From Cryomorphaceae bacterium (GTDB lineage: Bacteria > Bacteroidota > Bacteroidia > Flavobacteriales > BACL11): a DNA stretch of 24,985 nucleotides. The DNA lies in NCBI GenBank assembly GCA_949511925.1, contig CATEYX010000043.1:1-24985 (forward strand), read 5' to 3'. The stretch's first letter is position 1. Each line of letters begins with the position of its first letter. The notes under the pieces are model-generated. The model was not told where the DNA came from, did not search any database, and worked only from the letters and a program-made list of their open reading frames with translations. A program made the translations under genes and the position numbers. Positions 7,422 to 14,081 of this stretch are shown here, piece by piece.

Positions 7422-8210
7422 ATGGAAAACAAAACAAAAGCATTTGCTCGTTTGCTAACAATTATGGACGAGTTAAGGGAGCAATGTCCTTGGGATAAAA
7501 AGCAAACAATGGATAGTTTACGCTACCTTACCATTGAGGAATTATATGAGCTTTCAGATGCTATTTTGGAGAAGGATATGGTGGAAGTAAAAAAAGAATT
7601 AGGAGATCTTCTTTTGCATATTGTCTTTTATGCTCGTATAGGAAGTGAGACAAATGATTTTGATATTGCTGATGTTATAAATAGTGTCTGTGATAAATTG
7701 GTGCATAGGCATCCTCATATTTATGGTGATGTAAAAGTGGCTAATGAAGAAGAAGTAAAAGCAAATTGGGAAAAATTAAAATTAAAGGAAGGAAATAAAT
7801 CTGTTTTGGAGGGTGTGCCAAAATCTTTACCAGCAATTGTAAAGTCTTTTAGAATTCAAGAAAAAGTAAGAGGAATCGGTTTCGATTGGGATGATAAAAC
7901 ACAAGTTTGGGACAAGGTGTTGGAGGAGATAGAAGAGTTAAAGGTAGAGATTGAAAAAGGAGATAATGATAGAATAGAATCAGAATTCGGTGATGTACTT
8001 TTTGCTTTAACGAACTACGCTCGTTTTATTAATGTAAACCCTGAAGATGCACTGGAAAGAACAAATAAAAGATTTATAAAGCGTTTCCAGATAATGGAAA
8101 ATGAAATTAGAGAAAAAGGCATGGATATGTCTGAAATGAGCCTAACAGAAATGGATGTGTATTGGGAGAAAGCGAAAGAAGAATACTATGTATCGAAGGA
8201 TATAAATTAA
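7422..8210 (+). CDS. mazG: Nucleoside triphosphate pyrophosphohydrolase MazG
   Basis: Hydrolyses nucleoside triphosphates to monophosphate and pyrophosphate; a housekeeping and stress-linked enzyme. The 262-residue product is the two-domain form (Escherichia coli MazG is 263). The first domain has CPWDKKQT, the metal-binding EELYELSDAI and ELGDLLLHIVFYARI, then the linker HRHPHIYGD. The second has EEIEELKVEI and ESEFGDVLFALTNYARF with NPEDALERTNKRFIKRF. It starts a left-to-right run after the divergent NqrM-like gene. The sigma factor gene begins 18 bases after its stop, and the sigma promoter-like element starts inside its last codons. Confidence 0.95.
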   Translation: MENKTKAFARLLTIMDELREQCPWDKKQTMDSLRYLTIEELYELSDAILEKDMVEVKKELGDLLLHIVFYARIGSETNDFDIADVINSVCDKLVHRHPHIYGDVKVANEEEVKANWEKLKLKEGNKSVLEGVPKSLPAIVKSFRIQEKVRGIGFDWDDKTQVWDKVLEEIEELKVEIEKGDNDRIESEFGDVLFALTNYARFINVNPEDALERTNKRFIKRFQIMENEIREKGMDMSEMSLTEMDVYWEKAKEEYYVSKDIN

Positions 8211-8219
8211 AATATCGTC
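8195..8219 (+). promoter_or_regulatory. Putative ECF-sigma promoter, copy 1 (GAAGGA-N13-ATCGTC)
   Basis: GAAGGA at 8195-8200 and ATCGTC at 8214-8219 are separated by 13 bases. The same two blocks with the same spacing occur at 8738-8762. GGA-type -35 and CGTC-type -10 blocks are what many ECF sigma factors use. The element overlaps the last codons of mazG and ends nine bases before the sigma factor ATG. Confidence 0.45.
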
Positions 8220-8228
8220 TAATTGTAA

Positions 8229-8738
8229 ATGAATGATCCTAAAGCTTTTTATGATAAGTATAAATCTCTTGTATATAATTTAGCTTTAAATTACTCGACT
8301 AATAAAGAAGATGCAGAAGAAATTACACAGGATGTATTTCTTTCGGTTTTTAAAAAAATGTCTAGTTTCAGAAATAAATCTAAGATTGAAACATGGATAT
8401 TTCGAGTTACTATTAACAAATCGTTAGATTATTTAAAAGCCAAGAAACGCTTTAAGAGAAATTTTATGAATGATGGAGTATCTATAGATCAAATATCCCA
8501 AACTGAGTTATCTGATTTTAATCATCCTGGGGTTGTGTTAGAATCCAAAGAGAAAATACAGGATATTTATAGCTGTATTAATAAATTATCAGAAGATCAT
8601 AAAACAGTTATTATTTTATTAAAAATTGAAAATAGAACTCATTCAGATGTAGCTAAAATTATGAAAATATCTGTGGGAGCTGTTGAATCATTATTCATTA
8701 GGGCAAAAAAGAAATTAGATGTTTTACTTAATAATTAG
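8229..8738 (+). CDS. ECF-type RNA polymerase sigma factor
   Basis: A 169-residue sigma-70 family protein of the extracytoplasmic function class. Region 2 is about residues 8-75 and includes NKEDAEEITQDVFLSVFKKM and the promoter-melting segment FRNKSKIETWIFRVTINKSL. Region 4 is about residues 113-165, with LSEDHKTVIILLKIENRTH and the helix-turn-helix HSDVAKIMKISVGAVESLFIR. No region 3 or extra C-terminal domain is present. Three genes follow in the same direction: a one-helix protein, a Spy/CpxP-like protein and a YHYH protein. That order suggests a sigma, anti-sigma and periplasmic sensor set. A repeated GAAGGA-N13-ATCGTC element before this gene and the next suggests self-activation. Confidence 0.93.
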   Translation: MNDPKAFYDKYKSLVYNLALNYSTNKEDAEEITQDVFLSVFKKMSSFRNKSKIETWIFRVTINKSLDYLKAKKRFKRNFMNDGVSIDQISQTELSDFNHPGVVLESKEKIQDIYSCINKLSEDHKTVIILLKIENRTHSDVAKIMKISVGAVESLFIRAKKKLDVLLNN

Positions 8739-8762
8739 AAGGAATTGAATTTAATAATCGTC
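8738..8762 (+). promoter_or_regulatory. Putative ECF-sigma promoter, copy 2 (GAAGGA-N13-ATCGTC)
   Basis: GAAGGA at 8738-8743 and ATCGTC at 8757-8762, 13 bases apart, repeat the arrangement at 8195-8219. Both copies continue with N-A-A after ATCGTC. This copy starts at the last base of the sigma gene's stop codon and lies 11 bases before the ATG of the putative anti-sigma gene. Confidence 0.45.
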
Positions 8763-8773
8763 AAACTTAATGT

Positions 8774-9013
8774 ATGCAAGATAAATTAGAAATATTAAGC
8801 ACAATTAAAAGAGTTAGTCCTCCGGATTATCTCTATGATAAGATTCTTGAAAGAATTAATAATAAAATACAAGCACCTTTAATTTACGCTTATGCTGCAT
8901 GTATTCTTTTATTAATTACATTTAATATTTTTTCTATTAATTTCTCTATAGCTGATAATTTAGCGGCTATAAATCTAATTGATATGCCCACAAACTTTTT
9001 GCAATATGAATAA
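8774..9013 (+). CDS. One-helix membrane protein, putative anti-sigma factor
   Basis: A 79-residue protein with a cytoplasmic N-terminal part of about 35 residues (including IKRVSPPDYLYDKILERINNK), a single membrane helix (about 36-54) and a short outer tail. I do not recognise a named family with certainty. Its position between an ECF sigma gene and a membrane-anchored Spy/CpxP-like protein, and its size and layout, resemble CnrY, the roughly 95-residue one-helix anti-sigma factor of the CnrYXH nickel/cobalt system. The V-x-x-P-x-x-L-x-x-x-I pattern near the N-terminus is common in short anti-sigma-like proteins of Bacteroidota, from memory. Its last eight bases overlap the start of the next gene, so the two are probably translationally coupled. 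Confidence 0.7.
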   Translation: MQDKLEILSTIKRVSPPDYLYDKILERINNKIQAPLIYAYAACILLLITFNIFSINFSIADNLAAINLIDMPTNFLQYE

Positions 9014-9419
9014 AAAAAGATTCTATATTATTATTATTGGTGTTTTGATATTAATTAATTTAATTCTTATGTGGTTCTTTCTTAATCAAAACAATTCATC
9101 AAAAAAAGGTGGCCCAAGGGATTTGATCATTGAGGTATTACATTTTGATTATGAACAAATAAGAGAGTATGACCTTTTAATTAAAGATCATAGAGTCCTG
9201 ATGCGCAAAGGTAAAAGCGAATTATATAATTTTAGAAAATCATACTTTCTTTCAGATAGTGATTCAGCATTATCTCTATTATCCAACTCTTATAGTAATT
9301 TAGAGAATATAAATAAAAACCATATTAATGAGATTATGGAAATATGTACTGCTTCTCAAAAAGAAAATTTTAGAATTATGATTAAAGAAAACACACTTTT
9401 TAACGAAAGAAAAAAATAA
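9006..9419 (+). CDS. Membrane-anchored Spy/CpxP-like periplasmic protein (metal or envelope-stress sensor)
   Basis: A 137-residue protein with one N-terminal membrane helix (about residues 5-26) and a helical outer domain that fits the Spy/CpxP/CnrX ('periplasmic heavy metal sensor') pattern: DYEQIREYDLLIKDHRVLM (about 48-66) as the first LTxxQ-like unit, and HINEIMEICTASQKENFRIM (about 106-125) as the second. Possible metal ligands are H46, H62, M66, H106, M111 and C114. The frame is open from 8979, but I place the start at the ATG at 9006 because it puts the helix at the N-terminus and gives a tight 8-base overlap with the previous gene. By analogy with CnrX it may control the anti-sigma factor. 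The YHYH gene follows five bases later. Confidence 0.78.
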   Translation: MNKKRFYIIIIGVLILINLILMWFFLNQNNSSKKGGPRDLIIEVLHFDYEQIREYDLLIKDHRVLMRKGKSELYNFRKSYFLSDSDSALSLLSNSYSNLENINKNHINEIMEICTASQKENFRIMIKENTLFNERKK

Positions 9420-9424
9420 ATTTT

Positions 9425-10507
9425 ATGAAAAAAAGACTTCTCATATTACTTTGCTTTCCAATGATTGTTTTTGCTCAGGGTCCTGAAATAACATCTTGGA
9501 TACTAAATCTAAATGGTGCTACTAACCCATCTTATCCAAATGAATTAACTAATGTACAGAATGTTTGTTACACTTCTACTGATGTGTATGTTAGTTGCAC
9601 CTGTATTCCAGGATACGATATTGGTCCATGGTCACAAAATCCTAATCAGCCTGCTAATCAGAATTTTGTTTTTAAAATAAATCTTATTCCACAAGAGAAT
9701 ACTGGTAATAAAACAAAAGCACCAATGGGACATACTGGAGTTTGGAGTAATGGTGTTTCAATTTTTAATGCTGAAGATGGTATGTCATATAATAATCAAG
9801 GAGTTTGGAATCAAAATGCATTGTACTTTGAGGGGGTTTCTTTTGATGATTGCTTAGGTCATCCTGCTCCTAATGGAGAATATCATCATCATGTAAATCC
9901 TACATGCTTATATGATGATTCGGATGATCAAAATCACTCACCAATTATTGGCTATGCATTTGATAATTTCCCAATTTATGGTGCTTATGGTTATGCAAAT
10001 ACAGATGGTACTGGAACCATTAAACGAATGGAGTCGTCTTATCAATTAAAAAATATTACTACAAGAGCAAATGGTCCTACTTTAAACCAATATCCATTAG
10101 GCGCTTATCTTGAAGATCATGAGCATGTAATTGGTTCAGGAGATTTAGATGAATATAACGGTAGGAACTGCATAACTCCTGAATATCCTAATGGCACATA
10201 TGCTTATTTTGTAACTATTGATGCTAATTTTGATCCTGTTTATCCGTATACACCTGGACCACATTATTATGGTGTTGCCCAAGGAAGTGGTAACTTAGGT
10301 CCTGGATCAGGACATAATACCATACCTTCTAATTGCACTCCTTATGTAGGATCTACTAATAGTGTAATTAATATTGATAAAATATTAGATAGAACACTTG
10401 TTGATATTGTAGATTTTTCAGGAAAAAAAACAACTGAAAAATATAACATTCCATTATTCTATATTTATAAAAACGGTGATGTTGACAGAAAGCTTATTAT
10501 TCAATAA
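9425..10507 (+). CDS. YHYH-family secreted protein with T9SS-like C-terminal tail
   Basis: A 360-residue exported protein: signal peptide residues 1-17 (cut near VFA-QG), then a YHYH-type domain (about 95-290) with GHTGVWSNGVSIFNAEDG, D141-D-C-L-G-H146, GEYHHHVNPTCLY (about 151-163) and GYAFDNFPIYGAYG. The name-giving motif reads Y153-H-H-H156 here. The last 45 residues, ending FYIYKNGDVDRKLIIQ, resemble the short sorting tail of T9SS cargo. The biochemical role of YHYH proteins is not established; the histidine and cysteine clusters suggest metal binding (inference). It lies five bases after the Spy/CpxP-like gene and is probably the last gene and an output of the sigma-factor operon. Confidence 0.85.
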   Translation: MKKRLLILLCFPMIVFAQGPEITSWILNLNGATNPSYPNELTNVQNVCYTSTDVYVSCTCIPGYDIGPWSQNPNQPANQNFVFKINLIPQENTGNKTKAPMGHTGVWSNGVSIFNAEDGMSYNNQGVWNQNALYFEGVSFDDCLGHPAPNGEYHHHVNPTCLYDDSDDQNHSPIIGYAFDNFPIYGAYGYANTDGTGTIKRMESSYQLKNITTRANGPTLNQYPLGAYLEDHEHVIGSGDLDEYNGRNCITPEYPNGTYAYFVTIDANFDPVYPYTPGPHYYGVAQGSGNLGPGSGHNTIPSNCTPYVGSTNSVINIDKILDRTLVDIVDFSGKKTTEKYNIPLFYIYKNGDVDRKLIIQ

Positions 10508-10528
10508 TTCTGTATTTAGCACTTTACT

Positions 10529-10536
10529 TATATTTG
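10529..10536 (+). promoter_or_regulatory. Promoter -7 box (TATATTTG) ahead of the arylsulfotransferase-like gene
   Basis: TATATTTG matches TAnnTTTG exactly and ends 30 bases before the ATG at 10567. Upstream codons in this frame (from a TTG at 10534) overlap the box, which supports the ATG at 10567. No clear -33 TTG is present. Confidence 0.45.
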
Positions 10537-10566
10537 CAAACTAAATTATACCAATCAAATAAAAAA

Positions 10567-12075
10567 ATGAAAAACATACAATTAACCTTACTAACACTTT
10601 TGATAGTTACAGTAACAAGTGCTCAAAATTTCAATGGATTTGCTCTCTATAATGCACAGGGTTCAAGTACAACTTATTTAATAGATGAAAATCAAAATAT
10701 TTCACACACATGGAATATGACAACTGAATGTAATTATACTGTTCAATTAAAAGAGAATGGAAACCTAATTAGAGGAACTAAAGGAAATACGAATGTCTTT
10801 AGTAACGGGAATATAGCTGCTGGAGCTGGTCAGGTACAAGAAATTGCACCAGATGGATCTATTGTATGGAGTTTTGATTATGCAGATAATGATCATGTTA
10901 GTCATCATGATTTGACATTAGTAGGTGATAATGTTTTACTTACTGCTTACGAGAAGAAGAGTTCTGCAGAGTTAAGTGCAGCAGGATTTAATAATGCAAG
11001 TTCTGAAAAATGGCCAACTCATTTTGTAGAGTTAGAGTCAGATGGTAATGGAGGAGCTACAATTGTTTGGGAATGGCATATTTGGGATCATATGTGTCAA
11101 GATACAGATACTAGTAAACCCAATTATGTTGCTAATATTTCTTATAATCCTGAATTGATTGATATAAATATGTTGTCAGGTGGTAGTGGAGATTGGTTCC
11201 ATGTAAATGGGGTAGATTATAATGAGGATCTAGATCAGATTGTTTTCTCATCTCGTTTTGCATCAGAGATTTATATTATTGACCATAGTACAACATCTGC
11301 AGAAGCAGCTTCACATACTGGTGGTAATTCAGGAATGGGAGGAGATATTTTATATAGATGGGGTAATCCTTCTAATTATGATCTTTCTGGTGCTCAGGTC
11401 ATTCCTAATGCTGTTCATGATGTTCGTTGGATTACTGATGATGGTAGGCCAAACGGAGGTTTCTTACAGATTTTTAATAATAGTGGTGTTAGTAATAATC
11501 AATCTGCAATTGATGGTATTGATGCTCCGTGGGATGCCGCTACTAGTTCCTATTTAAGAACTGCAGGGCAGGCATTTACTCCATCTTCTTATACAACAAG
11601 GTATGAATGTGGCTATGGTTCTGCTTCTGGGCAATCTGCTTCAGATAGAATGTCAAATGGAAATATATATATTAATGCTTCTGGAGGTCAAGGTGGTGCT
11701 GGTGTGATGTATGAAGTTGATTCAATTGGGAATTTAGTTTGGGGTCCATATAATGCTAGCTCTCCAAAAGGCTTCAGATATGAATGTGATTATCCAGGGA
11801 TCAAAGCTTTAGAAACATATATGAATACTTCTAATACATCTTGTTTTGATGCTACTGTAATTACAGAAAATACTAAAATTAAAAATTTGGTTCTGTATCC
11901 AAATCCGGCAATTGATCATATAATTATTAATGATCAAGACTTAAAAGAGGTTTATAATATTATGGGTGTTATGGTTATAAGTACTTTTGATACTAAGGTA
12001 GATGTTAATCATTTATCTAGTGGGATTTATTATCTTAGAATAGCAAACAGAAACATAAAGTTTATTAAGAAATAA
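10567..12075 (+). CDS. Arylsulfotransferase (ASST)-like secreted protein, T9SS cargo
   Basis: A 502-residue exported protein. It has a signal peptide of about 20 residues (cut near TSA-QN), an ASST-like beta-propeller domain (about 35-410) and a C-terminal sorting domain (about 430-502, with LYPNPAIDHIIIND and ending IANRNIKFIKK). Family-like segments are VQEIAPDGSIVWSFDY, H110..H113-H114-D, DW-F-H212-VNGVDYNEDLDQIVFSSR230 and VH284-D-VRW. ASST enzymes move sulfate between aryl sulfates and phenols through an active-site histidine, and H212 or H284 is a plausible equivalent. Substrate is unknown; the family also includes proteins of other or unknown activity. It has its own promoter-like box 60 bases after the YHYH gene. 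About 105 bases separate it from the next gene. Confidence 0.78.
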   Translation: MKNIQLTLLTLLIVTVTSAQNFNGFALYNAQGSSTTYLIDENQNISHTWNMTTECNYTVQLKENGNLIRGTKGNTNVFSNGNIAAGAGQVQEIAPDGSIVWSFDYADNDHVSHHDLTLVGDNVLLTAYEKKSSAELSAAGFNNASSEKWPTHFVELESDGNGGATIVWEWHIWDHMCQDTDTSKPNYVANISYNPELIDINMLSGGSGDWFHVNGVDYNEDLDQIVFSSRFASEIYIIDHSTTSAEAASHTGGNSGMGGDILYRWGNPSNYDLSGAQVIPNAVHDVRWITDDGRPNGGFLQIFNNSGVSNNQSAIDGIDAPWDAATSSYLRTAGQAFTPSSYTTRYECGYGSASGQSASDRMSNGNIYINASGGQGGAGVMYEVDSIGNLVWGPYNASSPKGFRYECDYPGIKALETYMNTSNTSCFDATVITENTKIKNLVLYPNPAIDHIIINDQDLKEVYNIMGVMVISTFDTKVDVNHLSSGIYYLRIANRNIKFIKK

Positions 12076-12179
12076 CTTATGCTTTTAGTTTAGGGTTTTC
12101 TCTGCTTAAATAAATTGAACACATAAGACTTGTTAATTTGTTTAAATAATATACGAACAATTAACATTATTTTTACCTC

Positions 12180-14075
12180 ATGAAAAAATTAACATTAGCA
12201 ATACTAATAACTTCTTCAATATTTGGCTATTCTCAAGAAAGATGTTCGACTGATATGTATACGGATTTATTAGAAGCAAAATATCCAGAATATGCTGTTC
12301 AGAGGCAGAAAGTAAACTCTCAGACTCAAAAATGGATAAAGAATAATCCAATTATTAGTAATAAAGCTATAATTACGATTCCTGTTGTAGTACATATTGT
12401 ATGGAATACAGCTACTGAAAATATTTCAGATGCACAAATATTTTCGCAAATGGATGTTTTAAATGCTGATTTTAGACGAGCAAATCTAGATGCTATTAAT
12501 ACACCTTCAGTATGGCAGAGTATTTCAGCAGATACAGAGATTGAGTTTTGTCTTGCAACTATTGATCCAAATGGTATTTCTTCAAATGGTATTACAAGAA
12601 CTCAGACTAATCAAACTTCTTTTTCTATTAATACAAGTGATATGAAATCTACATCAAATGGAGGTATTGATCCATGGCCTAAAGATGATTATTTAAATAT
12701 TTGGGTTTGTGATTTATCAGGTGGAATTCTTGGTTATGCAACGCCCCCTTCTGGTTTTAATAACCCTAATGATGGTGTTGTTGTTGGTTATAAATATTTT
12801 GGTACAATAGGTGCTGTACAAGCACCATACAATAAGGGGAGAACATCTACTCATGAAGTTGGTCACTGGCTAAACCTTGATCACGTTTGGGGAAACGGAG
12901 GTAATTGTGGAAATGATAATGTTAGTGATACGCCAACTCAGGAAGAGGAAAATTATTCTTGCCCAAGTTTTCCACATAATCCAAATAGTTGTGGTACATC
13001 AAATGTTTCGGGAGATATGTTTATGAATTATATGGATTATACAAATGATGCTTGCATGAACATGTTTACTTTAGGACAGAAAACTAGAATGACTGCTGCC
13101 ATTAATCAATATAGACCAAATCTACTTAATCATAACTTATGTAGTGGGTCAGGCATTACACCATCATGGAACTGTATTAATGGATCATGTATAGATCCAG
13201 CTAATGGCAATGGAACTTATTCAAATTATAATGTTTGTGTTAATTCATGTAATTGTGTGCCTATATCTTTACCATTATTTGAAGATTTTCAAAGTAATAG
13301 TCTGCCTGCAAATTGGAATATTGAAAATAATGATAGCGATAAAACATGGGAAATTACCAATACTGCAGGCTATAATAGTACAAAATCTTTATATATCAAT
13401 AATGCCGATTATTCTGCAAACGGTGAATATGATGATCTTATTTCACCTACCTTAGATTTCACATCATTATCATCAGTAAGCCTAGAATTTGATTATGCTT
13501 ACTCATTATGGACAGATCCTACATTATCTCAGGTATGGTCGGATACATTAATTATTCTACTATCTTCTGATTGTGGTTTATCTTGGCAGAATATATGGGA
13601 GAAGACTAGCCTAGATTTAGTTACTACAACACCAATATTTAATGAATTTACCTGGACACCATCAAGTAATAATGATTGGAGTTCAGAAGTAATTAATCTA
13701 AATGCTTATATAAATCAAGATGATATTTTGATCAAGTTTAGGAATGTCAATCAGTATGAAAATAATTTATATTTAGATAATATCAATATCAAAAGTTCTC
13801 CTAATTCTGTAGAAGAATTGATGATAGAGCACATGATCTATCCAAATCCCACTAATAGTCATATCAATATAGAAATTACATCATCTAAGTTTAATGATAT
13901 AGAGCTTTATGTATCTAATTCTATAGGCCAAACGGTTTATAGCGAAACGATTAATTCAAATAGAGAAAGAATTATCACTATAAATCTAAATGATTTTTCG
14001 GAAGGAATTTATTTTGTAAACTTAATTACAAGTACTGGTGAATTGTATACAAAGAAAATATCTTATTTAAAATAA
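12180..14075 (+). CDS. M43-type (pappalysin-like) zinc metalloprotease, T9SS cargo
   Basis: A 631-residue secreted protease. It has a signal peptide (residues 1-18), a short pro-region, a catalytic domain (about 60-320), a Cys-rich linker (about 325-360), a choice-of-anchor J/MAM-like beta domain (about 362-550, starting LPLFEDFQSNSLPANW) and a T9SS sorting domain (about 557-631, starting IYPNPTNSHINIE). The zinc site is complete: H225-E226-x-x-H229-x5-H235, with a Met-turn in FMNYMDYTNDACMNMFT, typical of the M43 family. Family members cleave extracellular proteins; substrate here unknown. It sits six bases before the first CotH gene, so the two are probably co-transcribed. Confidence 0.92.
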   Translation: MKKLTLAILITSSIFGYSQERCSTDMYTDLLEAKYPEYAVQRQKVNSQTQKWIKNNPIISNKAIITIPVVVHIVWNTATENISDAQIFSQMDVLNADFRRANLDAINTPSVWQSISADTEIEFCLATIDPNGISSNGITRTQTNQTSFSINTSDMKSTSNGGIDPWPKDDYLNIWVCDLSGGILGYATPPSGFNNPNDGVVVGYKYFGTIGAVQAPYNKGRTSTHEVGHWLNLDHVWGNGGNCGNDNVSDTPTQEEENYSCPSFPHNPNSCGTSNVSGDMFMNYMDYTNDACMNMFTLGQKTRMTAAINQYRPNLLNHNLCSGSGITPSWNCINGSCIDPANGNGTYSNYNVCVNSCNCVPISLPLFEDFQSNSLPANWNIENNDSDKTWEITNTAGYNSTKSLYINNADYSANGEYDDLISPTLDFTSLSSVSLEFDYAYSLWTDPTLSQVWSDTLIILLSSDCGLSWQNIWEKTSLDLVTTTPIFNEFTWTPSSNNDWSSEVINLNAYINQDDILIKFRNVNQYENNLYLDNINIKSSPNSVEELMIEHMIYPNPTNSHINIEITSSKFNDIELYVSNSIGQTVYSETINSNRERIITINLNDFSEGIYFVNLITSTGELYTKKISYLK

Positions 14076-14081
14076 GTTCCT

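Noticed and set aside
8979..9005. Nine-residue N-terminal extension of the Spy/CpxP-like protein
   Set aside because: It would overlap the preceding gene by 35 bases and add a polar stretch with two cysteines before the membrane helix; the ATG at 9006 is the more usual coupled start.
10534..10566. TTG start giving 11 extra residues on the arylsulfotransferase-like protein
   Set aside because: The extension overlaps the promoter box at 10529-10536 and would sit before a normal signal peptide starting at 10567.
11240..11557. 105-residue open frame in another forward frame inside the arylsulfotransferase-like gene
   Set aside because: Unlikely composition (very rich in L, I, M and V) and fully covered by a gene with clear domain structure.
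12076..12179. Search for a promoter or terminator in the gap before the M43 protease gene
   Set aside because: Only an imperfect box (TATTTTTA near 12168) and a distant CTTATG/CATAAG pair are present; neither is strong enough to list.
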